This document shows, piece after piece, positions 10,736 through 23,386 of a stretch of DNA of 64,000 nucleotides. Under the pieces are notes generated by a model that did no database searches, was not told the origin of the DNA, and worked only from the letters and a program-made list of their open reading frames with translations. This stretch comes from Dactylonectria macrodidyma. Its lineage: Eukaryota > Ascomycota > Sordariomycetes > Hypocreales > Nectriaceae. The stretch covers positions 2,542,001-2,606,000 of the forward strand of contig JAGMUV010000001.1 of assembly GCA_020744425.1 (NCBI GenBank), in the 5' to 3' direction. Numbering within the stretch: the first letter of the stretch is position 1; each line of letters begins with the position of its first letter. A program made the translations under genes and the position numbers.

Positions 10736-13700
10736 ACCACTACGAGTTATGAATGAAGCCGCTCTCCGCCGTCTTGCTCCCTCTGGCGTGGGGAACGATG
10801 ACCGACTGGACTAGGGGGTGTAGGGGGGGGCACCGAGATGTGACGGGGGGGTGAAGATATGTCGAGGTGGGGATATGCTCAAGGTGAAGGTGGGGTGTGT
10901 ACTTGGCATCACCCACGGCCAGCAGATGACCGTGTGCTAGGTTAGTCCAGTGCGAGTGTTTTGGATGGGGGGGCACCAATACATGTGAGGGCAGAGACAG
11001 AAGTGGATTTGCCTTCTTCTCCTGCTGTTCTTCGTCGTCTTCTTTTTTCGTGGTTGGGCTTTGGCTTGTCTTGGCTCTCTGGTGGATTGGTGGGTTTGTT
11101 GGATGAGTGGGTGAGTGGGCGAGCGAATGAATTGCTGCGGATGGGTTTGGCTGTTGCTGGATTCGCAGGTGGGTTCACAGTGCGCCATTTGCGTTTTCGC
11201 TGCACATAACTCTTGGCTCCAGTGGCTGCTGGTCCCTTGGAGCTTGTCTTCCTTGCCAGCGAAGCTTGACTGTTCAGGGCCACCGAGACCCCGTTTTTTC
11301 CCAATTCCCTCTGTGCAGTCGTCGTTCCGTCCTGGGACGACGGCCGTGAAAGTCGCTTTCTGTGCCTCAACCTCGCACGGCGCCAGAGCCAACAACGCAC
11401 CCGGGGTTCCTCAGATGGTACCTCAGACGGTCCCCCAAAGGTGCAGCCTCTGTCAGGCGAACAGCAGCAAGGTAATACGGTGCAGTGCTTAGACTTTTCT
11501 TTCCATTGCCCGTCTCCTCAACCCGCATGAACCCCCAACTTAAGTTGAGACCCTCGGCCTTTTTTATCTTCGAGCTTGCGTATGGGGGCTTGCGCAGGAT
11601 TTCCACAACGAGTGCATGCGGGCGCCCTGCCGCTGTCGAACGCATGCCACTGTCGAGTCTTGCAAGTGCTCTCCTATGTACATCTGTGGTATTGGGTGTG
11701 GAGGCGTGTCGACTACGACGTATCTAGTAAAGGACTGTGCGCCTTGCGATTCGCCCCATGACCCCTGGAACCTGGGTCCGTCCGGGGCATTTTCGATCTC
11801 GCACTCCTCTTCCTGCACTGTGAGTGAGAAGTGACAATGGCACCCTCCGTTTACACCTCAAAGCCGTGTGCCGTTTAAGCGCTTCACTAATACTCTCTAA
11901 TACTCTGGAATCCCTCCTGCATCTGTTGACCGACCTTTACGGCGTCCCAACCTGCTGGGCCCAATTCTCGATTAATTAAAAATTCGGCTTGCAGAAGTAG
12001 CTTTGCTGTAACATCAAGGTTATCTGCACTGGTTGTCACGTCACGCCGTCTCGGTACTTGCCTGGTGGCCATGTCTCACTAGGGCTCGCTGCAACCTTTT
12101 TTTTATGCCACTCATTGGGGCTGTCTAATTCCAGTTCGTCGAGTCTCGCCGAGACCTCGTCGCAGATACAGCCCAAGCCAAAGGGTCGGCAATTTGAAGA
12201 CGTGAAAAACTTGTCTTTGTGCCTACACATTTTCGCCAAACTCAGTAAGCATCCACGGTGGTCAATGGAGCCGACTGTCATGAGCGATGCCAGCCATCAT
12301 GACTTTCCCCACACGGTACGATGCTTCGACCGAGGTTTAATGCCAATGAAACGTGCTCTGATCTCAAACTTCGTGTCACTAACAGGGTGCAGTCGATTCT
12401 GCTACCTTGTATGTACTTTTGTTTGCTTCGTCCCGCGCCCTGACGCGATTCGAATCAAAACCCGATGTAGGCGGCAGGCCGGGTAGATCCCGTTCCGTTG
12501 CCTGATGCACGGCCGGACGCCCGGCCTTACACCAATATTCATCCAGGGGCCAAGGTGCCAGCGGGACAGAATTGTAATTGCGCTGTTGGCTCGACAAGGC
12601 GGTGACTACCAACCGGAGGACATGTTTCATTATTCTGCCGCTCGTGTGCCTTTACGCCCAGTTGAGAGAGATGGCCCACATGTCCATAAGCTACTGTACT
12701 AACTTATGTGTTCACAGGAGAGAGCCTGGTCTTGAGGCAAACCCCAGTCTCCAACCCCCAGAAACAAGTCCAGCCAGCCCTGGCAGGGCAAACAGCCACT
12801 TGGGGGTGCTTATTGTTGCTTGTCGTCACGCATGGCTGGTGCGCTGCATCTGCAAAGCCGCCCGCCCCACGTATCCGCATCCACGGAAAAGCTCAGACTG
12901 CTCAGTGCCAGCCAACGGAACAACCCAGGTGTAATTACCCGCAATTAACTGCCAGCTCACGCCAGGCCGGCCGAGGCAGTGGATGCCCTGGGCAGGTTAA
13001 TTACAGTTGCCTTCCGTCTAGCTCACTGAGGGTTCGGTCCACAGCGCTGTGTGGATACGCTGGAACAGTGGACGAGGGATGGGGGGATTACCACTACAGA
13101 GACCAGGCCCAGGGCCCTTCCTTTGTCGTTCACCGTTTGTCGTCCACCGCGTCAACCGCCCCTCGAGGCTCTGGCTTGATTGGGATGATCGGTACAGTCG
13201 GCAACGAAGCAGCAGCGGGAGGGACCACACAAGCCCGGAATGCCTCACAACAGCTAGCCGCGTCGAGGGTAGCTGCGTGGTGGAGCTTGCTGGAGCGGCA
13301 GTATCGGAAATTTCACCAGCAGCGAGCTCCGGGCCTGCCTGCGAAAGACGGGCCACGCACGAAGTGCAGGCTCACATAATTAGTACAGATAGTCAAACGG
13401 ACGGGAGGCTGGATTGCTGGATTGGCTAGTGTCTCTGGCATCCCGTCTCCCGTTTCCCTTCCCACAAATTCGCCGCATCCCTTCATCCGTTGGCCGGCGG
13501 GTCCCGAAAACCGCAACACAACACGCTCTCAGCCATGGGCACATCCGCGACTGTGCGAATGCGACATTGGCGCCGAAGCGGAGCCAATTTTCACTGCCAA
13601 GCTGCCGGGCGTCGCTCGTCAATCCCTCGTCAGTGCCTCGTGTAAGACTGCGATACCTCACTGGCCTGGATTCACTGGCTACTGGCTAAACTCGTGGGAA

Positions 13701-13997
13701 GGACGAGCCGCTGCAGAGAATACCCGCTCCACTGTCCCCGTCAGGTGAATTGCCACTGTGCTTGTATCACCGACTTTGTCGCCATGTTAGCATCGCCAAG
13801 CCTCTCTACCTCTCACCGTGACGACGACGGTTCCTGTAATGGTGCACACGCTTGTCTTTCGCGATGATCAGTGGTCACTAATGTTCTCTTCTTGGAGATT
13901 GCCATTCCCCAACGAACGTTGATCCTTCAACGATTGGAGGCTGCATTGCGCTACCTCATTCGCTTGCCACGCCTCCGGGGAAGGAAAAAACCGCACA

Positions 13998-14133
13998 CAT
14001 AAATGACAGATAGTGGAATAAGTGAATTAGGATATTTAAATTGTTACTAAATTAGAATATAAATGTATACATAAAAGTTCATATAGTAAACTGAATATCG
14101 CTATAAATTATCATTTTCTAAGGGCATATATAG
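13998..14133. other. AT-rich island
   Basis: About 135 bases, roughly three-quarters A+T, with runs such as ggatatttaaattgttac, interrupt otherwise GC-balanced DNA. The edges are abrupt. It has no coding potential. A remnant of a mutated transposon or a replication or scaffold element are possible readings. Confidence 0.6.
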
Positions 14134-17100
14134 GATGGCGATGCTTCATGGTGCGTTGTGTTTTTCTGCCACCCCTTGCCATGGTGTCAAGGTGCGTGTA
14201 CCTGACACCTCAAATAAACTCGCCTCGTCTCCACTCCTTGTCGCAGAATTGACCATCACACAAACTGGGCGCAAAGTTCTACTTGTCTCCCGTTTCTTCA
14301 CCAAAAGGGCAATTGATGTTCAATGGCCCAAACACAACAGAGACATGTTGCGCGGCCGTTTGAGATTATTTCAAGTAAGCTTGAATTCTAATATCGATTT
14401 GCCTCTTGGCCCGCCCATCGTCCGAGATAAGCAATGAGCGGTATTTACGTACCTCGCACAACAACACATCGTGAGGCAACTCTGAAGCGAGGGGGTGTGT
14501 GCGCATGGAAGGCTGGGAAGCCTATCGCAGCTAGGCTTCTCATTTGGACGATGGGGAATCCACTCATAGTCCGGGGTTCTTTTCACCAACAGCGATCTCG
14601 TTCGCCTTCGGGGACGATGACTTCCTGTTCATGACTCGGCACTTCGATAATTAATTCCCTGAAAATCATGATCGTCGACCAAGCTCCAACGCCACCTCCA
14701 ACAATGGCTATGCCTCGATGTGACCCTAGCACCAACAGAGCTGTTTTATACACAGTCTGAACATCTTGAGACCTCCCTGTCTGACACTGTCCTCTCTGCA
14801 GTGCCAGGGGACCTTCGTGGGCGCCAAGCCTTTCGGCTCTGCCCCCTACCCAGATGGAGACGACCCTGGATGAGATCTCGGCCATTTCATTTATCCCAGT
14901 GACTTTTCGGTGGCCAGTACACCGTACTCGGTTTACACGCAGCACTGGTCCAAAAAAAGCCACAGTCTTGCGGGAGCTTGCGCCCCTGAGAATAGTGGCC
15001 AAGTCCAGGTCTACCGCTCTTTCTCCCTCCCGCTGGCCAATCTTTTCGTCGTTTCCGCTGAAGCGCCTCCAGCGGCTCGTCGTCGTGGTCAAGACGGTCC
15101 CGTGCCTTGGTCGACCAAGTATCGTGGACGAAATGGTCACGTCCACTCCTTCAACCGGTCCGGTACGGCATCTGGCCCCATTCCACTCTCATCCACCCCT
15201 TCCACTCACACACACCAATCGCCATCTGGTCGCGCCTCACCTCGACAGGCAGGGATGCTAGCCACGGGTGCCAGTGCGTCATATGCGCCCCAGAGGGTGG
15301 AGATGTCCCTAGGCTGTCCCATGGCACGCCCCCATCCCTGTTGTCTCACCTCACCCAGGCTCAGCGCTCACTCGTCCACCCTTATTCTGGTGCCTGCTTC
15401 TTCAATATCAGCCCTCAATCTCTCGAGTTACTAGCTGACACATGGAGAGACGGAGAAAGAGACACTCGCACGCCCATCGACGAGCCACCGCAGGATCGGC
15501 GCAGGTTTCTATATTAACCACCGCGCTATGCTCTGACACACGGCGGTTCGCGGCCTTGTCCCCGATGACTGACGACGACTTCTCAATTTCGGTGGCTTGG
15601 CAAATGCCATATGCCAGATAGTCATGATTGATTAGTCTACACTATGACAGAGCTCACTTCGTCTCGGCTCTCGAGGAACTGATGACGCTGTTCAAATCCC
15701 AGACACATGGGTCAGCAACAAACAACTGCGTTCCCGAAGTCGTGGTGGAGAACGGACTCAGATCCTCTTTGCGGTACAATTACGTCGGTAACCCGCTTTC
15801 GTTCACACACACGAACCTTGCCCATCCAATCCAAGAATCGTGACCCCCCTGGCAAGCAAACAGATGGTCTCTCACCCCTTTGAGGTTTGGCATGGCCGTT
15901 TAGGTTGCGGCCTCGGCTTGCCGCTTTTCCTGTCGCGACATCCTTGGCAGGATTTGGCCATGGCGGCGGCACATCAATAGTTGACTGCAGCGTGCACCAT
16001 CGTTGGCCAAGTGTCCGACCACGTCGGTGAGGCAGCTGAGGCTTGATGATGATCTACCGATGTGCTGCAAAACTGTTTACAGTGCTGACAGGGGTGCGGC
16101 TGGGGGATTCACAGGGCGCAGTGATACTCGTGTCTGAATGTGAGCGCTAAAACACCGCCTACTCATCGACGCGTGGACGTCGGTTACATACATGCACCTC
16201 ATCGACAAATTCTTTGATGCTGTTCAACCAAGCTCTGTATCATTCGCATGTTTGTGGGACAGTGCGGACGTTGTTGTCAAGCTCGAGGCGGCGCCGCCAC
16301 GAATCCGCGTCCTTTCTCACAGCCTCCATGCAAGGTACCTGACTTGCAACACTGGGTACGACACGCATACAGAAAAGAGGACCAAGCCGAAGCGTAGCGA
16401 CGGGAAGCCCATCGGCTGCTTTCGCACGATGCACGCTCTGGTCAGGAGACGATATGTCCATGCGTGGCGTCCGCCAACGAAGCGCGTGTTGCCAAGACTC
16501 CTGGACAAGTTCATGATGATAACCTATGCACAGTTCGACATCACGATTCGTGATCCAGCAACAGAAAACGCTAAAACGCTGGGCAACGAACTCGCAAGAC
16601 TTTCATCAGGTCTCTCTCCAGACTTCAAGAAGGCTCTAGCTAGTCTCGTCTGGCCCCCACGCTCACAGCTGCATCTTCATACTCCTGCCCTACAACTGGC
16701 TCGCTTCCCAGAGAGAACCCACTCACATCGTCACTCCTCTAGACATGCTACCGCCCAGGCACTCATCCCAGTCGCGCGTGGATGCAGAGTCCAGGGCTCC
16801 ATGACGGAAATGAAGGTTCTGCAACCTGCAACATGCAGCTGCAGCTGCAAGTGGCCCCTAGATGTGCACCCCTCAGCGCCGCCTCGTGACCTACAGTCCC
16901 CAGTTTGGCTGCTGTTCGCTGAGGATGGTTGCAACAGCACATTCGGGATGTCCACACTAGCATTGATGAGACGACGCATCATCTTTGAAGGCAGCCAACA
17001 TGATCCGTTCTCGCGGTATGCCGACGGATACGGTCCCGGAATGCACGCAATACTCTTGACACCCACCATCAGATAAGCCGTGCCAGCCGCCTGTCAGGCA

Positions 17101-18847
17101 GGCATGTGCAGCAAAAGGAAAATTGTTCGGGAGTGGCCATGGGGGGGCTCTTTCTGGACAAGTCGGGTCTCAGTGGCGTTCTGATCCCTAAAAAACCTCG
17201 TGGCGTGCCGCTTTCGAGATCTGTTGATTGCGTTTCAGCTGCGGCATCAACCTGGGGGCAGCCACTTCCATCCATCTGTCCGCGTTCTCGTCTGAGACTG
17301 GAGATGATTGCTGGCTGTTCAGGGTTCTTCCGTTTGGGCGGGTGGACGATTCATGACGAAGATTATACTAGGACTCGCGAGCCTTCACAAAATCTTGACG
17401 ACTTGGCATGTCCACATGATCCAACCATCGCGACCACGTTTTCATATCGAGGACAGTGACAACACAGAGGCGGGACAGTTTGGACCAGCAGCTCAAGTGG
17501 CCTTACTAGATACTGGCGGCACTATCTCACCACTACCGGATCTCGCACACCCTTTTGTTTGTTGGTTTCGATGCATGGATTCGATGCTTGGTGCGGTACC
17601 AAAATATGGCAGAGTCTAGGCCGATGGGATCGTGCCACGGGCAACAGATTGCTTGCTCCGGCTCCGGCGCGCGTCGCGAGACCCGTGCAAGTCGTGGTTT
17701 CATTTTCGTAAAAGGTGTTGGATGTGGCGGGTACGCATGAGGATATCCACGTCCGGCCTGCCGTCGGCCGGGTGGCTCACTATCTTGTGAGCAAAGATGG
17801 GGAGGGAGGGAGTGTGCATCTGAGATACTACTATCAACATCGGGGTCCCCATCGTCGGCACTGACCGTCAGTCCGGTTCTTGTTAGCGCTGCATCTTTTT
17901 TGACGAGAGCTCATCGTTTGTGGTTTGATGACGGCCATGTTGCTATCACCAGGCCAGGTTGATTGGCAACCCGGCATCACACTTGCTATTCCATTGCCTT
18001 TGTCACAAGTCTATCAGAGATTCACGGCCCTGATCCAGGCCGCTGGACAGCAACTCCTCGCCAAATCGCTTCATCGGCAGCGGAATGCCAAGAGCGATGA
18101 TTGCAGAGCCGCGACATCAGGTGATTGTGATTGGGATTTCCCTCTCTGATGCTCTCGCTTCCCCTCCTGAAACTAAAATTCTGCATGCCACAGATAGCTC
18201 GAATCACCACGGCAGTAGTCTTCACGCCTCTTCCTCCTCGAGCCAACCCATACATGTCTCCAAGTCGACTATCCTGCCAAACTTTCCAGCCACGATGCAA
18301 AGCCGCGATGATGCACAGCTCTCACACAGGTCTCCCCCGGGCCTTGGCGAACCCTGTCCTGGCGCGGCGACGGGGTAGCATCATCCCAAAGAGCCTAGAC
18401 CCGGTTAGCCCGCTTACAGCAACTGCGGGACCCCTCATCTCTGCTATAGCGCGGGTTCGCAAACACTCGGGTTACCGATGGGACGGTGGGATGGCGCTTG
18501 CTTGGCCTTCAGGCGGGCGAGAAAATGCCTCACTCCTTCATGCCTAGGTGCCCGCTTCGCACGGCTGTACGCGGATACCTTCTCCCCTCGAGGTAAGTAG
18601 AGGCGAAGGGCATCAAGCCCATCCAACGCCTGTCCAATGCGCGTCCAGCATGCATCGTCCTGCGTGGTCGTCCTCGTCCCAACAAGCGCCAGCCCGGCTT
18701 TGGAGGTCCCCTGGTCGGCAGGTTGGTTGAGATGGCCCATTATCGTGGCGTCATGTGTCTCGGCATGTTTCCCGTCCCTTCACGACTCACGGGACGACTA
18801 CGACTCCACGTTTCCTGACTTTATCGTGGGCTAGAGTTTAATGTTTT

Positions 18848-18920
18848 CGTCAGAGACATGTGCTCCGTTGGAGACGTGTGCTTCGTCAGGGACGTGTGCC
18901 TCCTTCAGGAACGTGTGCTC
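18848..18920. repeat. 18-bp tandem repeat, four units
   Basis: Four head-to-tail copies of a unit like cgtcagggacgtgtgctc (the last has one extra base) differ at a few positions each. No gene is assigned here. Each unit carries an ACGTGTG or ACATGTG core. Confidence 0.8.
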
Positions 18921-21900
18921 CGTTCTGTGCCGTGCCGTACGTACCTCTCTTGTCCATCATGACGGAGGGGCTTGAAGAGAGTGGTGGGGGTTACCGTTAC
19001 AGTTCCGGGTCCTGTTGGGTTGGGTTTACTTCTCATCTTTCATCCGAAAGTCAAAAAGCTCTGGAAGAGCCCGCTGGCACATGGGCTGTCAGGTGTCCGA
19101 AGTTCTCGGTCGTTCGCTTCGGGAGTAGGCGAGAATAGGTCAAGGTGTCTCTTTGGTGAAGGCTAAGATGTCATCGTCAACGACTCACCTTGGAGGACCT
19201 TACCCTCCACTCGAACCAGCCCGCAAAGTCAATCAAGCCTCCAAGATGCCGCGGGGGCGGGATTGGACGGTAGACCAACTCCGACTCTCCATGACCACTG
19301 TGGCGATGTGGGATACTTGACGTCTACTTAGCATTGAATTTTCCACATGCATCCATCTCATTGAACTGCGATAATCTTCCGACCCCTCATCTTATCAACG
19401 CTCCATTCGCTTCGTCTCGTCTCGCAGGAGGTAGGTAGCCGAGTAGCACATCGCATCACACCCATTATCTGCAGAGGAGGAAATTTTCACTTGCCACCCC
19501 CTCTTGCTCTTCGGCTTGGCCGCGACGAAAGAGCTGCAAGCTTGTCCAACAAGCTTATTTCGGGTCGTGGCTTGGCAGTCCAGACCAAGCATCGACAGTT
19601 GCCATGGCGCGTACGAGAAAACAAGCTCCACACGCAGCGACGTGCAGAAGCAAGCGAGCATCGTGCACTTGGCATAGATTCAAGCCTTTCTAGTCGACAA
19701 ACCTCGTGTCCAGGCATGGGGCCAATGTCTGAAGGGGGTTGGTGGGAAAAGAGGGGTGCTGCTTGTCGTTCCGAGATGCTGGCCCAGGAATAATACGGCA
19801 TATTAGTCGTGGTGGTTTTGTCCAGAGCATTAGCCCCCCCTCTCGCCCCGCTACCCCGTACCTTGGCAGAAGGAAAAATATGTGCAGTCGCAGTTGAAGG
19901 AGCGAACAGGGACCATCGCCAACGAGTTGCTAGGACTGCGAATGTATTCCAGTTGGTTGAGGGGCAAGTATTCTAGGTTGCATGGCATATCTTGGCTCAA
20001 CCAGAGCGTATTATAGCTGATATCACCAAACAGTTGTCGTCACTACCACCCCCGTCCATACAGGCTGTTGACGTGTCTGCCTTTGACACATCAAGCCCTA
20101 GCAACGACGCCCGGTGTAAGCGGTCAGTGCTTCCCTTGGCGACGTTTTGTTGGGACTTACGGCAAAGGCTTTTGCCGCCTGCCACTCGTCCGTCCACGAG
20201 AGAACCGAGGATAGCGAGAGCTGGAGGGGGGGCTTCGGGTTGCTGGCTGCATCCCTTCGACGCAGCCTGGTGCGAGATGCCCCAGCTTTGAAAGAAACCC
20301 GGGGCCCCACGGGGATGAGGACGGGGATAGAGATGGGGTGGCGACATTCCTCTCGCGTGTCTGACCAGGTTCGGCAGTCAAAGGGTGCAGTCAAAGGAAG
20401 CAGTCAAGTCAGCCTCTGAACGTCATTCTCGACTGATGCCATACTCGGCCCGGGCACGAATCCTATGGTGGGTTGCAGCCCGAGTTGATGCTTGACCGGA
20501 TGGCAAACACGTTCGGCATCGGCACAGGCCATATGCTGCCGCCGCAGTCTTTGGACATGCAAGATGCAACCGGTGTGCGATATATGTAAGTTAAGAGTGA
20601 TGAAGATTGCATTGAATGCTACTGCCTGAGTAGTATTGTCCTGCTGCGATCTATGAAATGAGGCCACGCATCCCAGCGACTTGGAGAATGAATGCAGAGC
20701 TATCTTATCCAATCCAGCACCGAGTGACATCGCTGTGACTCAAGGTCATCAAATAGAACATCTCTTTATATCTCTCAATGCGCCAGCAAGTGCAACCGCA
20801 TGCCTCCCAACAAGATCATCTCCTCGACACATGCCAACGAGCGTAGGGGCTGGTAGGGACTATGCAATATCACAGGATTTATAGCTTCCATTCATCCTTT
20901 TTTTTCCCCTCAAATCCGTATCCTCAATCGGTATCAAATCATCGCATACATCTCAAACTTGCCTTAATTTGAGGCCAAACTACGACGCATCCCCGAACAG
21001 CTTTCCGAGCACTGGTTGAGCAGCTTCTCCAAACCTCACTTCCATCACACCTTACCAACTACAAACGACTTAGTTCTTGGCCGCTTCTCGTCGTTACGTA
21101 ATTGTGGTCATGCGTCCGTTGCGAATCTCCAACAATTTCGGGTTGATTAGGAGCGCACCTCTCTTGATGCCATGTGACCGCTCTAGGGTGGCACGAGGAG
21201 GGAAAGCAGGCAAGTCTCGACGATGCGATTCTGGGCAAGCATCCAGGCTTCAGAGGAGGTCATGTGATTGGGTTCCTCTAGCTATTACGTTCCGTAGTTC
21301 AATGACTAAAAGTCTATCGTCTTAGACCGCCCATCATGTCGACGACGGAGCTTATCTCCGACATCCGAGCAAACACAGGCCTCCCGACAATAGATACCAA
21401 GTAGATTCCTGCGTCAATGAGTCGGACATTTACTAAAATAGGACCTCGTATAAGCACTAGCTGTAGATCACCTGCAATGGGCAATCAATAGAGCGGCAAC
21501 TGAAACATGTGAAAATGAAAGGATCAATAAAACGGGAGGGAGGCTGCGTTTGCAGCAAGTTCCCGTCAATACTTCCTAGGATCATCAACACACGTCCTTC
21601 TGAGCCGAATTAGTTTCGAATTGAAATGTCGTACATCCCTACATTTACTATTAGCGACTAGTCTATCCTGCAATACGAGAATGCTTGGTTGCAAGTACAA
21701 GGTGCAGCAACCAGGTAGGTTGAGGACGGCGAAGCGTATAGGTTACAACTTCGAGCCAACTGGCAAAAATATTCAATCATATGGCACATATGGCTTCCCA
21801 GGCTCTTCTTTATTGGTCTTCTTTTTTTCCTGTCCGATATCTCTTTTGAAGTTTCCGGCTCTTTGTCATTTCTTTCTTACGTTTTTCCTTTTTTTTTTCT

Positions 21901-22221
21901 TTTTTTCTTGACTCTTTCTGTATCAATTTTTTGCCTCTGGGAATCGAACTGGATGGGCCAGATGACCAACGGAAAGCAAGTACCTAAGACCACCACGTTA
22001 TGTGCAATCCTCCACATGTTTCCAAGGTACATCGAGGGCAATTTCATTGAAAAGGTAAGTCTGTTTCGGTTCTAGAGAACTTAGGGGAAGGGGGCGGAAG
22101 AATTGAGGCACCTTGACGGCCCTGACGGTTGAGGGCGGGAAACCGGGAGGATGGCGGGGGAGACAAACACGGAAACAAACAGCATCAATCACATCACATT
22201 ACATTAGCGCTCCATTGCCAA

Positions 22222-22295
22222 CCCCATGTAAATTGAGGCATGTAACCAAGACATGCACCTAACCAAAGCATGTAACATGGGCATGTAGCCAATGC
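22222..22295. repeat. Degenerate short repeat with CATGTAACCAA core
   Basis: Five variants of a CATGTA(A/G)CCAA-like word recur at irregular spacing of about 14-20 bases (catgtaaattg, catgtaaccaag, catgcacctaacc, catgtaacatgg, catgtagccaatg). It lies in the gap upstream of the DUF6606 gene. Confidence 0.6.
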
Positions 22296-23295
22296 GACCA
22301 AGGCGGGATCGTCGGGGGGCAGACAGTAGGGCTCGGGGAAGGAACGACCGGCTTCCATGGTGAGTGTATCTTGCTCGATATTTTTTTCTTGACCATGTTG
22401 ACTAATAATTCAACCCAAGACAAAACATCATCGGCATCATCCCCCCAAATCTACGCGCATCAGGATGCTTCACTCCAGAAAAAGAACCACCAGGCTTGAA
22501 GAGGGGAAGAGAAGAGGGGGAGGGGAATATCAGGCCATCGATCGAGTCACCCATGGCTGCCGACGCCCGCCAAACCGAGACGTCGCTTTCAACCCAGACC
22601 GGTGAGAGCTGCGCGAGGCCGAAGTTGGCTCTGCTTGGTCAAAGATGGTAACCCGGTCAGAGCAGCTATCTTGGTGTGGCATCAAACGGCCATTGATATG
22701 CTGTTTGCCCAACGCCCATGTTTCACTGCAGGCGGTGCAGCGCGCGGCGGCTTACATGTCTCGCCCGTTTTCGAATGCCCAGGCCCAGCGCGAGGCTCTC
22801 ATACGTCCATTTCGCTCGGCATGCAAACATCTCGCTGCCCGTTTGTTTTATCCTGCCCGTTTGCTCGTCCTTGCGACCTATCCCGTCCGATAGTACCAAC
22901 CTAGGGAGGCATCTACCCGTCCGCAGGCCTCGTGACTTTGGCCTGCGAAGTCGTGATTCGCAAGACGCAACGCGACGACGCAAAGCAACGCAACGCAAAC
23001 ATGCAGCATCCCGTTTCCGCCGCCCATGATACCCACCCCGAGCGTTATCGACCGACGACCAGATGCACTTAGCTTGCCGATCCCAAGGACTCAAGTCCTA
23101 TGCTTTTGTTTGCTTTTCTGCTCTCCCAGGATGGATATGAGCTCTATCCCCCCGGTTATATTTCCCAACTTGTTCAGCCTTTTCACTCAACCTTCATCGA
23201 CATCGATTGCATAGAAACAATCTTCCCCTCATCACACCACATTCCCTTTCTCTTGCTCATACTTGCCTGATTCTCCTCATCCTCAAATCCTGTTG

Positions 23296-23374
23296 TGTCT
23301 ATCAAGTCTTGTGTCTGTCAAACCTCATCTCTGTCAAGTCTCGTCTGCAAGTCTCATTCTGTCAAGTCTCATTC
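23296..23374 (+). repeat. Degenerate tandem repeat in the leader of the DUF6606 gene
   Basis: Five imperfect copies of a ctgtcaagtctcatt-like unit, 13-17 bases each, end about 12 bases before the start codon at 23387. If transcribed, the leader would carry a pyrimidine-rich repeat directly in front of the start. Confidence 0.7.
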
Positions 23375-23386
23375 CACCAATCAGTC

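Larger units (their letters stand above)
10736..23295. other. 12.6-kb stretch with no supported gene
   Basis: Both strands were read. There are many overlapping frames of 60-294 codons, but none shows a domain, a credible splice pattern or a family resemblance. The longest, 16192-17076 plus (294 codons), is rich in His, Arg, Pro and Ser like a chance frame. The stretch includes the AT-rich island and two small repeat clusters listed separately, and a T-rich tract at about 21815-21925. For a fungus whose genes elsewhere are a few kilobases apart this is a notable gap. Noncoding RNA, decayed elements or regulatory DNA are all possible. Confidence 0.5.

Noticed and set aside
10937..11400. Two overlapping 152-codon minus frames
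   Set aside because: Two frames open over the same C/T- and G-rich DNA indicate low complexity, not a gene.
12708..13379. 223-codon plus frame with a hydrophobic stretch like a signal peptide
   Set aside because: The stretch is internal, the start lies in low-complexity DNA and the rest has no protein-like order.
14583..15146. 187-codon frame on minus
   Set aside because: Overlapped by equally long plus-strand frames; no recognisable motif or splice signals.
16192..17076. 294-codon open frame on plus
   Set aside because: Rich in His, Arg, Pro and Ser, with no domain, no family resemblance and competing antisense frames; looks like a chance frame.
21925..21975. Possible tRNA T-loop (GTTCGATTCC on minus)
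   Set aside because: No matching acceptor stem, D-arm or anticodon arm could be folded around it.
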